A stretch of 64,000 nt of DNA from Rhexocercosporidium sp. MPI-PUGE-AT-0058 (GCA_020746875.1 JAGTJL010000003.1:1984001-2048000); one strand, 5' to 3'; shown: positions 35,790 to 49,025, counted from the first letter of the stretch. The notes: generated from the letters alone by a model not told the origin. Translations and numbers: made by a program.

Positions 35790-38700
35790 TTAGCGCTTCG
35801 AACCCAGAAACTTTCTGATAAATCGGGTGAAGTTGTTGGTTATTTCGCGAGGAACAGAGTGGGCGATTGGAGCTATGGCAGATACAAAGTCTGCAGCAGC
35901 ATCTCCCACTGCGTCCTCAACATTCTTGTCATTTGAGACTTTGTGACCAATATCCTTTGCTAGGATCAAATCTTGCTCTCGATATTTGGAGCAATCAATC
36001 ACATCCTGACCGCTTTCAATGGCACCCAAATTGTTGTTACTTGTGCAACGCCCAAGCTCACTTTGGGAGACAGTATCGAAGACACGTTCTTTGAACGGGT
36101 CATTTATGTCTGATATTGGCTGTGAGGTTGAAGTCATCAGAATGCTCTGAGAGCTCACAACCTCGTGTGCCTTGCGTTGGGGGGAGGGTCTTTGTGAAAG
36201 AAGGGAAGTTGTAGGGATGCATACGTTTTGGGAATCAGAACCAATTTCTCGGAGGCTAAGACCTTGAACAAATTCATCTGCGCTCAATTCGCTGTCAATG
36301 AGTCGATGGCACATCTTGGGGTTGTTGCGAAGCACAGCGAAAGCGGAAGCCATCCTTTGTTCTCTATCAGCGCCCAATGGAAACCGCTTGTGGACGGCAG
36401 CTTTGATCTTGTCAGCAACATCTTGTGTTCTCTTGTGGACACTACTAGGAATTCCTGAGGTATCTGAGCCTGGTGGAGTCACAGAACCGCCAGCCATGTA
36501 TGCGTTTACGAGGACAGGGTACAGTCTGGCGCCAGGGTCCTTATAGGTAGTCAGTTTTTGGTTTATCATTCCGTTTGGGTCTATTATCACTCACAGTCTG
36601 TGGTTTTGACTGGCTGGATCCACTGTTTGCGTTTGACACAACCATGCTCTGACGGGGTGTGCTCTCGTAGCTACCGGGCTCTAGTACACCTGAGGTACGG
36701 GTAGCACGGCGAAGCTCATCCGACTGTTCGTGTCCTTGGTACCGAGACGGTGTATCAGGATCAAGAACATAACGTGAGTTAGCACGCATGATTGGAAGAG
36801 TGCCAATGGATGCCGAGTCGCTATGAACGCCGCCCGAATTATTCAATGAAGAGGCTCCAACCTGCGAAGAGCGACCAGCCTGTGAAGACGGAACTCGAAA
36901 GGATCCAGGAGGATACCGCGAAGGCGGTGGTAAAATTGGAGTCTGCTTCAAGGTTCCCAAGCTACCAGAACCAGTGAGCTGTGATCGAGGCGTCGTAGGC
37001 TGTATAGATGAATTTGGGGGCTGTTCTGGACGTTGTGTATTAGCCTGTGATATCGTAGATGGGCCATTTTGCATCAGGTAAGTAATGTGACGTTGTGCCT
37101 CAGCCTGTGGGATCATTGAGGGGGGAGGTTGCGTGAGGGATGGGTTTGGACGTTTAGACTGAGCCATTTGATAGGCTTGACGCTGGGCTTCAATGGGATT
37201 ATTTCGCCGGAGGTCAAGCTCCCTAATCATCCTATCAACCTCCTGCTGCTCCTCAGGCGTAAGACGATCCTCATCATCCATTTCGAAGGTGTCCGTCTGA
37301 ACAATTGAACGGATCGTGGCTATCTGGGCTTGAGAGGCTAAGATTTTGTCAAGAACTGCAGGGTCCATTCCTTGAAACTCGGAGAGATCCTGTTGGGGAA
37401 GATCCTTTGGTTTGAAGAGGAAATCGCCAAATTTCTTCTTTGCATAAGCCAAGGGGCTCTTCTTGTCGACCTGGAGGAAAAGTCAGTTATGTGTGGGGCG
37501 GAAGGTTACTGCAATTTGACGATCTCTCGCAGGTAGCATCGGGCAAGGAGATCAAGTCAGCTCTGTACGTACCACTCTGGACGCAAGTTGCGACTTGAAG
37601 ACTGTCTTATTGTGGACATTGTCCTCGAAGGTTCCTCCGCAGACAAAGCGATAGACGAATGTTGGCTTCAACTGCCCAATGCGGCTACACAGAAGTTAGT
37701 CGACTGTTCACATCTGTATCATGGGTCCATTGATATGGATAATCCATGCGCAACTACACAATATTCCGACTTACTATGCCCGGCCTACGGCTTGCTCCTC
37801 TTGAATCGGGTTGTATTTAAAGTCAAAAATGACAACCCGGTTCGCACTTTGCAGATTCAGACCAAGTCCACCGGCAGTCGTTGAAATGAGAAAAACCTCC
37901 TGGTTGCCACTATTGAAGGTCTTGATGAGACGTTGACGCTTTGCGATGGGAGTCTTGCCATCAAGACGAGCCAGTGAGCGACCTTGTCCCATGAAGAGTT
38001 TTTCAAGGAAGTCCAAGGTTGGAATCGAAGAAGAGAAAACCAATGTCTTATCGCCAGCCGACTTTGCAGCATCCAAGATCTGGCAAAGAACTACAACTTT
38101 ATTAGACAGGTTGGTCTGTGTGAGATCCTCGGCCGCAAAGAGCCTTGTGACCTCCTCGGCAAAGGCTGTTGTCAATCCTGCCTTTGATAGGGGAACGTCG
38201 AGCAACTGAGCAGTGACATTATCATCGAGAGCATCATTGTCTAGAGTATCGGCCTTTGGTAGATCTGCCTTGCCTTCTTGAATCTTGGTATTGAAACAAT
38301 AAGGGTGGTTGCAAAGCAATGAAAGAGTTGCGAGCCAAGACCAAAGTGTTGCCTGCTTAACCTCCCCATCCTTTGTGAGTTCGGTATCGTCTACCTGCAG
38401 AGACTGGACATATAATGTATAGACCTTGCGCTGAATATCTGTAAGCGGTACAGACATTACGAACTCCTTCTTTGGTGGCAGATCGTTTCTCAGCACTGAC
38501 AAATCGGCTCTGTTGACTTTGAGAGCGAGCTCCTTGTTTAAAACACCCAGCTTCTTCAAAGCCTCTCGGCGGTCTGTATCTGCGGAATCCGCGAAAAGTC
38601 CTGCCTATATCAAGAGAGTCTAGTCAGCTGATTGCTTTTGGGAGGGGAAGGGATTGTATGAGTCACGGACTATGAAGTGCTGAGCTTACCTCGATAGGTT

Positions 38701-41700
38701 CCTTATACTTGACACGGAACTCAACAACATCACCAAGGTATCCAGGTTGTACGAACTCAATCATCGAGTGGTATTCCTCGACGTTATTAGCAAGCGGAGA
38801 GCCTGTAAGAGCAATCCGACATTTAGATCGGAACTGGGAGGCGGCGGATGCAAGGCTGGATTTAGCATTCTTCAGTTTATGGGCCTCATCGGCAATGATA
38901 ATGTCAGGGCCACTCAGAAGCTCTTCAAGAACTCGCTTATGCTCTACTTCGGTAAGTGGTGCTTGACGGTTCGTAATTGCCTTGTTTTGAACCAGATTAC
39001 GAAGCATTTCGTAGCCAACAATGAGAACCCCACCAGCTCCATGCCAATCAGAAATGGTTTGCAACCGATCCTTGACCGAAAGGGTACTGCTGAGTTTCCA
39101 AAAATCTCCCAGCGTATTTCCGGGGGTCCAGAACAGAAGTTCATCCATCCAATTGTCGATCAATCCAGGTGGGCAAAGAACAAGAGTTCTCGACGTACCT
39201 TTCAAGCTGGACGGAATTTGAGAAGAGATGGTTGGATCCGGAGACGAGGCTGCTTCAGCAATTGCAACCAGTAGAGTGATAACTTGCATGGTCTTACCAA
39301 GACCCATTGTATGTGCCAGGAGGCAGCCTTGCATAGCGCCCTCGTTGGTGACTGCAACAACCTGGTTCCACATGAAGCGCACCCCATCAACCTGATGCTG
39401 CTTGATACGATGGCCAATCTCCTCATTGACGTGGATGTGTCCTTGTTCAAGTGCAGCGGCATCATTAATAATGTGCTTTGTCTTGCCTTGACCAAGGGTC
39501 ATTCCAGATTCAGCAAGCTTAGCCTTAAGGATGGCGCGACGACGGGCTTGTTCATCCAACCGCTCCTTATTCCTAGCTCGAGCCTCTCGAGCATCTGCAT
39601 CCTCAACAACCGGTCTCTTGCGTGTGCTGTGAGGCGACAATATGACCGGAACATCATCATCGTCGGTATCAGCAGCGTTTCTGATGCGCCGACGCTTGGT
39701 GGGGCCTTCGTCATCCTCATCGCTCTCGGTGATCTGGCGTTTGGTAGACTTCCTAGCCTTGGCTAACGGCGAAGGAGATGAAGGCTCGGGCGAAGACGAA
39801 GCGTTCAAGTAGCCATCCATGCAAGAGCAGAGCTTGTAAAATCTGTGGTACCAATAGCTCTTGGAATTTCTTAAGATTTTGAGCAAAAGGGAAGGTAGCT
39901 CTTCACCCCACTTGTGGAATTTGCAGCTCATGAACATGTTCCCTAATTGAACAATCTCGGTGAGGTGATTGAAGGTGCGAGACTTCATGCCGTCGACGTT
40001 ATCGTACCCGGTCTGAAGTGCCATCATGACTTTGCACAAATGCTCCCAAAGCTGCTCTTCGGAATAACGCTCGAAGAACCGAAGGAGGGATTGTGGGTCT
40101 TGCAGCTTGTACAAGACTCTGATCAACAATCGATCTGCGTCTCCAGCCTTTTCCCAGAATTCGTAAGGGAACTCTGCAATGGCAATGGGGTTATCGTATG
40201 GGGGCAGATCACCTACAGACCCACTGGAAATAGCGAGAGGACTAATGCTTCGATTCGTCAGCATCAACTTACGTCCCTTTGGCGTAGTAGTTGAATTCTT
40301 CTCTGGAGTGGTGAGATCAATAACAGCAGTAGTGTTTGCAGAAAAGGCTGCCGAAGGTGGAGATTCTGTTAGATCAATGACCTTTGAAATTGCCTTTGTG
40401 ATCTTAGATTTTCGGACGGGAGTGCTAGCGACTTCGCTCGCATCCGAGGGGGTATGTGTAGTGTCCATGACTGATTTATCAAGGGGAGAACTACTCTTCG
40501 CAGAGCGATCAATTTCTTCAAGATCATCTTCTGAATCCTCCATGTCATCGACCCTTTGCTCCTCTTCTCTGCCATCTTCCTCATCTGATTCTTCATCACT
40601 GACAATGAAGCCTTCCAGATCATCGTCGTCGTCAAACTCTGTCTCCTGACCAGGCACGCCATTGTTGGCGACGTCTCCTGCCTCTTGGGCAGCCAAGGGA
40701 GCTCTGGCCTTCTTTCTAAGAAAGCTCTTCGATTGCGGCGGATCAGGCTTGTCGGGGCAAGTCTTCTGTCCAAGTGTATCGATCTTCCATTTCAAAAATT
40801 GGATATCGATTACAGTAGGTTCAGTGTTTCGGCAGCCTTTGAGAGCCTGAACCGAACTAGACCATGGGACAAGTAGAAACTTGGCGCGGTGGCTTGCAAT
40901 ACGAGCCTCGAGAGTTTGAATGTCGTTTTGAGCAGCTCGAATCTGAATTCGCTTCGTACGAGTTCTCCGAGAATCTATCCATACTCTGTAGGCTTTTGCA
41001 TTTAGCGTTGGCAGATTCTGGACTTGAAACTTCTCGATGAATTTTTCAATGGCCTGGTCAAAGATATACTTGAGCTGCGGCGGACTAAGTTGAGTGCCTC
41101 CTCGTTCAATGCGGCGGCGCGGACTGTATTGTTGCTCTTCGTGGGTGGCCGGATTATCCTCTGCGTCGGACTTTGCAACAACGGGAAGAAGTTCATCTTG
41201 TCCACCTATGTACTTCTGCTCCCAGTGCAAGTAGTATTCAGGTGGTGGCACAGGTCGAGAGCCTATGAGTTCAAGAGGAGAGAGAGCTACGAAGTCATTG
41301 GGGTCGTTTTCTCCCATGAGTTCAGGCCAGTCGATAAGTTTCTCGCGTCTAGCACGAACCTCCCCATCTTCGGTGGTATAGTAGAGAGTGAAGGATGGAG
41401 TGGAAAGCCAAGTCATGAGGCCACTGTTTCCCTTGCCTTCATGGTAAGTACGCACGGCAGTGTATAAGGTGTGTGCATCGTCTTTCTCGTCTTGCTTCTC
41501 TACTTGGTTCTCGCCAGACTCAGGTGCCTCAGAAACCACTTCAGGAGCTGATTTCTGCTGAACACCTCCCAGTACAAGACTAGAGCCCTTCGAAGCCGCG
41601 ACCTCATTTGTTGTTATCTCAAGTGCTGGCTGGGATTCTTCCTCTGGTTCTTGTACGAAAGGCGTGCCAATATTGTTTTTTAAAATTTGTGGGTCTAAAC

Positions 41701-43624
41701 AGAGGTCTGGAATCGGCTTTCCGTCTCCATCGCGCAAAACGTCGGTGGTTAGCAAGTCTGTCGAGAACTTTGGACGCGAGGGTCTTCGAGTTCTGTCTAA
41801 ATCCTGCTTGCTTAACAAGAAGTTGCGTATGATCTTGCTGACATAGCGGATTTGGCCAGATGGGACTTTCCGACGGTTTGTGTGGCTGAAGTATTTGTCG
41901 TCAGATTTAATGACGTTGACAGGAATATTCGCACCGAAAGCAACTCCCTTGTAGAAGAGATCATCTACAGGTAGCGCATCCTTCCTAAGATAGGTTGTAA
42001 CCCGAGCACGACGAGGACGTGCAGGCCGAGAACGATGGCTTGCTGCAGATGTATCCAGACTATCAGAGTCAGGGGCTTGAACGGAGTTTTCTTGCAGAAG
42101 CTGATTAGCTGCCTCGACATCGGATTGATCGCTGTCATGGTCATCTCCAACTGGATTGACCTGAGGAGAATTCGAGGTTTCGTGTGTATCAATGAGGTGA
42201 GAAACCGTGGTAGTAGGATCAGGAATATCAAGCACAAGGATATCATCACCGTAGCTAGGAACAGCTCGATTTCTGTTTGGGTCAATAACACCAATCTGAG
42301 TAAGCATTCCGAGAGCCAGTCTCTTCGGTGCCTTCTGGACTGTGGTAAGGTCAGCCTCAGGCTGCGAGACCGTTTCTTGATCATCGCCTTTGACGTGATG
42401 AAAGGGAAGCTCGACTCCGGCCTCCGAAACCAATAGAGTGCTTAATCCTGGGCATGGAACACGAAGTTGCTCATCAATTTCAGTGGAGGTATTGACATCG
42501 CCTTCCACGAGGAGATCCGGCAGCTCAGCTTCAATTTCTGGATCCATTAGAGTATTAGGTTTTGGAAATAGAACAAGAGCTTGGCCACTATCTTCCGTGT
42601 CAGCCATGACATCGCCTTCGACTCGGAGATCAGACAGCTCGTCTTCAGTCTCAGGAACTAGTGGAGTGATCAAGTCCGGTGATGGAACAAGAGCTTGGTC
42701 GTTATCTTCAGTGTCGACATTGGGGCAATCGACACTCTGTTCTGGACTTGAAGACGTGCTAGGTTCAGGTGATGGAACAAGCGTGCTCTCGTTATCAGCG
42801 CCAGTCTCTTGGTCTTGGAAGCTGCCCTTAAATTTGGAAACAGCCTGGCCCGCAGGGTCTGTACTGCTAGCCTTGAGTCGCTTCGCGGCAGGCTCATCGA
42901 AAGCTTGCTCAATATTGATGTCTTGCTCGTTACCGGTACTCTGCCCGCTCGCGTCGACGAATGTGGCCTTTGATGAGGCTGGAGAGGTAGAGGCAGCTTC
43001 TGCGGGTGTAAGAAGAAGAGTCCGGGGGACAATTGTGCCGGGAATTGTGGTAGGAGAGACAGTAGTATTTGGACGTGTATAGAGAATGCGCTTGGGCCCT
43101 GGTCGTTGAGGTAGATGCAATGGATTTTCTGGGCCAGGCGAACCGGGACCAAAAATCACCTCATTTAACTTGCGAAGACACAGATTGAGCTCCAACTCAG
43201 TAGTCCCACGAGAAGCTGGTGCAGCATTTTGTGACAAGTATTGAGGGCTTCTCAGTCTGAATTGTCTGATTGCCTCGAGAAGCCAGGTTTGGTGATTCAG
43301 GACAAAGATAGAAAAAATCTCGGTCACATCCTTTCTGTGGTTAATCTGGGTAAGGAGAACTTGTCCGTTGACAATATGATTTCGTAGAGATTGACGGAGC
43401 AAGTTGAGGTCGGGCGATGATAAGGTACCAGGCTGCCATGATCGCTGGGTTGTGGTGAGTTCCTGAGCCACTTGGTCCACAGTCCAGTTCCATGGATCAT
43501 CCACAATATCCGTAGCCATTGTGTGGGGTGCCCATGAGACTGAAGACTCTGTGGGAAGGTGTATTTTGTCAAGCCAAGGAATTACTCTTGAGCTCTCTCG
43601 ACCTGTGGTGCGAAAGTTAACCAT
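35790..43624 (-). CDS. Large SNF2-family ATPase of the ATRX/ARIP4 (Rad54-like) type
   Basis: Five exons: 43624-38690, 38604-37775, 37684-37573, 37470-36595 and 36539-35790. The start is the ATG at 43624 (2500 aa) or 43519 (2465 aa, MATDIVDDPWNW); the latter begins a compact helical block resembling a SAM-like domain. The helicase lies in the C-terminal half: motif I HTMGLGKTMQVI near residue 1405 and DEAHKLKN near 1540 (numbered from 43519), and lobe 2 with LVFSSSIPTLDFLEKL, STTAGGLGLNLQSANRV and GRAYRIGQ, the last rebuilt across an intron. The order and spacing fit the ATRX/ARIP4 branch, which remodels chromatin, often at heterochromatin. The N-terminal 1300 residues are mostly disordered and acidic, with a 38-residue tandem repeat. 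The C-terminal exons are Gln/Pro/Ser-rich. It diverges from GSH2. Confidence 0.9.
42370..42800 (-). repeat. 114-bp coding tandem repeat in the ATRX-like gene
   Basis: About three full units and one partial unit of 38 residues, each of the form DTED-x-x-QALVPSP followed by an x-LVPETE-x-EL block and VEGDV. Full units start near 42718, 42604 and 42490, with a degenerate partial copy upstream. Divergence between units is high, so the array is old. Confidence 0.7.
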
Positions 43625-44451
43625 GGTTGTCCAATATGTAAAACACCAGACAGGTAGGGAGATTGGAGTGGAGGCAGACGCAAAAGTGGATGGACTGGAC
43701 TGAAGGGAGGAATATGAAGCTGAATGATTGCTCGAGTCTGCGAAGGTGAGGTGAAAGAGGAGGAGGCAGTTGTGGAAGATGGGGATTGAGAAGTTGCAGA
43801 TGGCGACGGAGCGGGGTTGAAGGCGATGGTAGGGATCGCATTGTCTAGGTAAGGAGTGTGTGAACGTACTGTGAGTAGGGTCTCGAGATTTCTGCAAGAC
43901 TTGGCGACTTCATGCAGGTATCCGTGGAACAGCGTCGATGCGCTCGAGTCTTGTCTTGTCTAGGGAGTATGAAAACGGAATTGCGCAATATGGTGAAGCT
44001 GCCGACGAAACAAACAGTGGGAGCGCAGGCGCACAGCGTATGCAATTCGTAATTCGTAAGGGTCCTAAGAAGGAAAGAGTATTCGTGCTGTCTAGGAACA
44101 GAATGAAGGTGGAGGTTGGTCAAAGGAGAGAAAGAGTGTGGTGTTTTGTATTTGGAGAAGAGGATGGCTCGGTGTTGAGGGCAGTCAGCCTTGCCAAATT
44201 CACAGCGCGGTCGCGTCCTCGATAAGAGCTTATCTGAATAGCGTCATCACATGACTCTTCCACTTTTCCTATTTTGTGGAGACAAAGCCAGGCTCTAGAT
44301 GTCTTACAAATCAGCCTCAATTTGGACGTCGTCAAGCCTTCACTTATCGACCTTGAATGTACAATTTTCTATTCGGGTTCCGTGAGAAGAGATTTAGGAG
44401 AACATAGACGCCATCGTTTTTGCCCATCCATCACCTTCAATTAGATTCAAA
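43625..44451. promoter_or_regulatory. Divergent promoter of ATRX-like gene and GSH2
   Basis: About 0.83 kb between two diverging genes. A direct repeat of AATTCGT occurs near 44044-44057. The GSH2-proximal part carries the GATA and bZIP-like sites listed next. The open frame continuing upstream of the ATRX-like ATG lacks an ATG of its own and looks like translated leader. Confidence 0.55.
44221..44257. promoter_or_regulatory. Inverted GATA pair next to bZIP-like half-sites
   Basis: GATAAG-AG-CTTATC (44221-44234) is a perfect inverted pair of GATA-factor cores with a 2-base spacer. Within the next 25 bases are GCGTCA (TGACGC on the other strand) and TGACTC, both half-sites of the kind used by Gcn4/CpcA- and AP-1-like factors. 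They lie about 195-230 bases upstream of the GSH2 start. In yeasts, glutathione synthesis genes respond to AP-1-type factors, which makes the placement plausible. Sites are seen; use is inferred. Confidence 0.4.
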
Positions 44452-46206
44452 ATGGCGCCAAGTAGAGCTGTTGTAGAGGCTTACCCCCCAAATTTGAAAC
44501 CATCGGAAGCTGAGCAACTGCTTGCTACCATCAAGGACTGGTCGATAGCCCACGGCCTGGCCGTAAGACCTCCCCCAGCAATCATCTCGGCCGAGGTAGA
44601 TCCCCATGGAATCCTGGCAACAACGGTTCCTGTTACACTATTTCCCAGCCCTTTTCCTCGAGTATGCTTTGAACAAGCCATGTCCATTCAAAAGGCATAT
44701 AATGAGCTCTATGCTTCTATTGCTCAAGATGAAGAGTTTTTGAAAGACATTGTCCACCAGTAAGTTTCTCTTTGCACGAGTATATGTCTCGCTTTGGTGT
44801 AACATACCATTGCCACGCGAAATCATTCGACTAACGGTTCCAGAATCATCGAAGTCGACGAATTTATTGCTGAGCTGTGGCAAGTGCATCTGAAAGTCAA
44901 GGAGGAAGGCTATGTTCAGGTACCTCACAGCTCTCTTGCTTGACATAACTCTTATTAACATCGGGTAGAACATTTCTCTTGGCCTCTTTCGCTCCGATTA
45001 CATGGTCCACCAAAGCACGGCCGAGGAGACACCTACAATCAAACAAGTTGAATTCAATACCATTGCATCTTCCTTTGGTGGTCTATCATCTCAGACGTCA
45101 AAGCTTCACAAGTACAGTATCCTTGGATATTCCATGAGCCTCGAAACCCCCAATTTATGGTGTTAGACTAACTTCTTTCAAGATACCTTTCTGTTAGTGA
45201 TTATCCTTTGCTAGAGAAATCGCTTCAGACTGCAGATTTGAACCTCCCAGACAACGAGAGTACTAAGTCTCTAGCTTTGGGACTACGTACCGCGTACGAC
45301 ACTTACATCAAATCTGAAACCACGCAGCCCTGCTGCATTCTCTTCGTCGTACAAGACCCTGAACGGAACGTCTTCGATCAGCGTCACCTCGAGTATGAAC
45401 TGCAGCAACACGAATCACCAATACCAGTATTTCGTCTTCCATTTGGAGAGACCCTCTCCCGGACATCTATTGTGGAGACACCGAAGCGTCAGCTTCTATA
45501 TCACTCGCCAAGCAATCCAGCAAAGGTCTTCGAGGTTGCAGTTGTTTACTTCCGAGCAGGTTATGGACCAGGAGATTACCCAGATGTGGCCGCATGGAAA
45601 GCTCGTCTGCAGATTGAGCGCTCCAATGCTATCAAGTGTCCAACCATCCTCACACAGCTTGCGGGTGCAAAGAAAGTTCAGCAAGTCCTCGCAACGCCTA
45701 CCTCTTCCTCTACCCCCTCAATCCTCAATCGCTTCATCAAGACCGACGATTCTTTAATTCAAGGCCTCGAGGAAACATTTACAAATATCTTCCCGCTTGA
45801 TGAAACTCTAGCCGGTCTCGAAGCCCGCAACCTCGCTATCGATGCCGAAAAATGTCAAGGTTATGTGCTGAAGCCTCAGCGAGAGGGAGGAGGAAACAAC
45901 ATCTACCGCAGTGCCATCCCTCCGTTCCTAAAATCTCTCCCAGAATCGCACTGGAAGTCTTTCATCCTGATGGAGATCATCATCCCACCTCCAGTCCACA
46001 ACATCATCTTGCGTAACGGCGCGCTGGAGCAAGGCGGCGTCATTTGTGAGCTAGGAGTCTATGGCACATGTCTCTGGGATCATGCCACGAAGGAAGTCCT
46101 GCATAACGAGGAAGCCGGATACCTACTACGGACCAAGGGTGACAAGAGTGAAGAAGGAGGAGTCGCTGCAGGATTCGGAAGTATGGATAGTTGCCGCTTG
46201 GTTTAG
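44452..46206 (+). CDS. GSH2: Glutathione synthetase
   Basis: Four exons, 44452-44759, 44844-44919, 44969-45111 and 45183-46206, give 516 residues. The enzyme joins gamma-glutamylcysteine and glycine with ATP to make glutathione, the second step of the pathway, in the cytosol. Family blocks in order: an N-terminal helical region, FRSDYMVHQ with substrate contacts, IKQVEFNTIASSFGGLS with the metal-binding Glu and Asn, YFRAGYGPGDYP, CPTILTQLAGAKKVQQ, and the Gly-rich ATP loop KPQREGGGNNIYR near residue 405. ILMEIIIPP follows, and the closing EEGGVAAGFG loop is intact near the C-terminus. All introns rejoin in frame; the third joins KLHK to YLSVSDYPL. Length and motif order match eukaryotic GSH2. 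It is divergently arranged with the ATRX-like ATPase. Confidence 0.96.
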
Positions 46207-49025
46207 ATGCGTGGGGTCGCAATGCGGCTCTGCGGGAAAGCATGCAAGTTAGACCCTTGGACGGTGACTTAATTGCAATTATATATCTCCGAAAAAGTAG
46301 TGAGTTGACAATCTATTAATTTCGTAGATGACAATTCCCACCCATAATCACTGCACAGAAATCCGACTGCCACACATTCAAAGACTCCCCAAAAGTAATG
46401 ATCACCGCTTACTGATTCGCTTTTTTCTCTTGGATAGTTCCAAATTTCCAGTTGTCTGCTTCTTTTGCTGCTCTATGTTGATAGTTGTTTGCGAGTTACA
46501 TCTTATCTATTTCCATTGATCTACCATTTATCTGCCATCTGTTACATCGCATCTCATCTTTCCACCTGACGCAAGCGTAGCATGTCGAGACAAGGCCTAA
46601 ATGCTGCAAGGTACAAAGGCTGCGTCGCTGCGTCCCAGTCATGTCCCATCTGTAATACCACCACGCAAATTATATTATGCTCTTGTTTCGATCTCGTTGC
46701 ATGTCACACTCGTTCCTGGATGTTTCTGTAGGAGGGGGGCTACGTAGACGAAATTCCCACTTTACCGTTCATCTAGCAGCTAGTTCGCTCACCCAGCCCA
46801 GTCTTCCCACCTCGGAAAATTTATTTCAATTACTCCTTTGAGGTGGGGTACTCTTTGCCGCATGCAAAATGTCCGAAACGTACGCTCGTCTTAGGACGAC
46901 TTGATACTGCGTCGCAGCAAGATTGATGTTAGTCAACATGGGCTTGTAGTGTACTGTATAAGCCAATGATGAAAGATGGAATATTCCTATTCCTTGTTCC
47001 TCATCAGCAGTAGGCGAAGAGCCCAGCTTCACAGAAGCAAATTTAAGGTCATTCATCCCATGTTTACAGGGTTCATGACCCCAAAGAAAGCCGATTATCA
47101 AATACACAACCCACAGCCCCCCTTTGTTCCTTTATTTCATATCAGCAGTAGGCTTAAAGGTCAGACCCAAATGCTTTACCAGTCCCTAGTCGCAAGCTGT
47201 GAGTGCTCGTGCCAATCAGCGATCCATCCACGAATGAGACGTCCTTTCAGCATCTTTTGTTGCATGTCGCTCTAGGCCTAAAAGTAAGGAAAAGTCTACT
47301 TGGTTATTTTTATCATTCAAAAGACTGTGTGTACACTGTTGTAGGCTGAGATTGAGCACCTGAAGATCCGACGTCACAGTGCGCGCCGTGTGGCTACGGA
47401 ACCCAAAATCTTGTTTGGGCAGCCCCCGGAGTGGCTGGTTATGCTTGCAGCCTGTGACTTTGGCTCAATCTCATTACTTTTCCTAGTGAGCAGTAGAGAG
47501 CCGTGTCGCAGTTTTCTTCGGGGTTTTCAAATGCCATCGCGGTCGTCACTTCCCTCATAGCCCGAGATCGTGTGAGCAAAAATAAAATGCGTCAGCTCTA
47601 ATTTGCCTCCCTATTCTATACCGCTGCTGGAAATTAGAAATTGCTTGTTTTGCTAGGCTTCAACCCCCCCCCCCCCCAAAAAAAATCGCGGTCGCTATAC
47701 AGATACCCATCATTTGAGAACTCCTTGAGATACATGGGCAGAAATAATTCGGCATCACGCTGAACCAAAACCGCTACAAAGATATCATAATCCTGGGGGG
47801 TTATACGGCTATTGCTTCTACCTCCTTCCATGGTGACGCTTCATCATATCAGAATAAATGCCAGCACATGACACCCCTTTAATCCTCAATTCTCGCGTAA
47901 AATGCCTGCTGGAGTCTGAAGCATCCGTCAAGGAGAGACAAAACAGAAGCACATCCATCGTGTAATTATGTAATTCATACTCAGTATCCTGTGTAGGGTC
48001 TGTCGTCCCCTTCTTGCGTCATCAGCCGATTTTGCAGGCCGGTTTCTCCCCATTCCTTCCTCGAAACCCTCATCATCGTGGGATTGTGCTCAGAGTCTGC
48101 GAAACCCTCAAAGTTGATCTCTGGTAGCCTAGAATCTCGGTTATTTCTGAGTCATCTTCATTGAAAGGCTTGTTATACTCCTATATCGCTAGCTGCATTG
48201 TAATGGTGTGAGGCCAGCCTCAACACTGGTTGAACCCCACAAATCCCTCGCTTGAGTTTTCGAACTGTCACATTATTCAGAACACAGACGGGCCACAAGC
48301 TGTAGGTCCGAAGCCTACAATTCGCTCGTACAATGTTCGGAAGAACGAGTTTCTAAGACGGATTATCTGTAGTAAATAAAGCTGTTGATGTCATGCTCCA
48401 TCTAATTCCATGTGAGATTCAAGATTCGAGAGCTTGTACAACCGAATCATCTCCGATATCGTCATGAGCTTCCCATCATTGGAAAACCACCCCGAAAGGG
48501 ATATCAGTTGATGATAAGCTTCAAGGTAACTCCCTTTGACCCTCGTTCGTCATCGAAATTTCCATGTATCTCCGAAGTCATCAGATGCTTCGATATGAAA
48601 ATAGACTGCTTAGTTGATTCTAGCATCAACCCGCCCAAGTATAGCAGCACTCTACGCAGTCGAAATCGAAATCACGACCACGCTTCTCAAGCGAGTCAGT
48701 TCAGATCTCAACCACCAAGCCAAAAGCAGGCAGGTTCACCGCACAAATCTATTGTGATTAGGAGATAGGAACCTGAACTACGACGATGGTGCCAGTTCAG
48801 ACTCAAATCACATTGCACATATTAACAGGAGGCCGCTCCTGGATTCCAGATATTTTTTCCTCAACCACTTTCAACATTATATCTTCAGATACCTGCTCAC
48901 ACACTCGATACATTTCAATCCCAGTCACACACAATACACTACCTGTACCACCACCACTATCTCCATCAACACCACAATCATCGCCGCGTACCCTTCATCA
49001 AATATATTCTTCAAATACCTTCATC
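46207..49025. other. 2.8-kb intergenic region, no gene seen
   Basis: AT-rich and without protein-like frames. It contains GSH2 3' sequence, a C14A8 homopolymer junction listed separately, and the upstream region of the repeat-containing gene at 49026. The open frame beginning at an ATG at 48786 and continuing into that gene is CA-rich and reads like translated leader. A motif ATCAGCAGTAGGC occurs twice (near 47003 and 47143). Confidence 0.5.
47664..47685. repeat. C14A8 homopolymer junction
   Basis: Fourteen C directly followed by eight A. Such tracts are length-unstable and hard to sequence, so the exact count should not be trusted. Confidence 0.85.

Noticed and set aside
48786..49025. 80-codon N-terminal extension of the 664-aa protein
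   Set aside because: CA-rich and low in protein-like pattern; more likely 5' leader, though an ATG is present, so it is not fully excluded.
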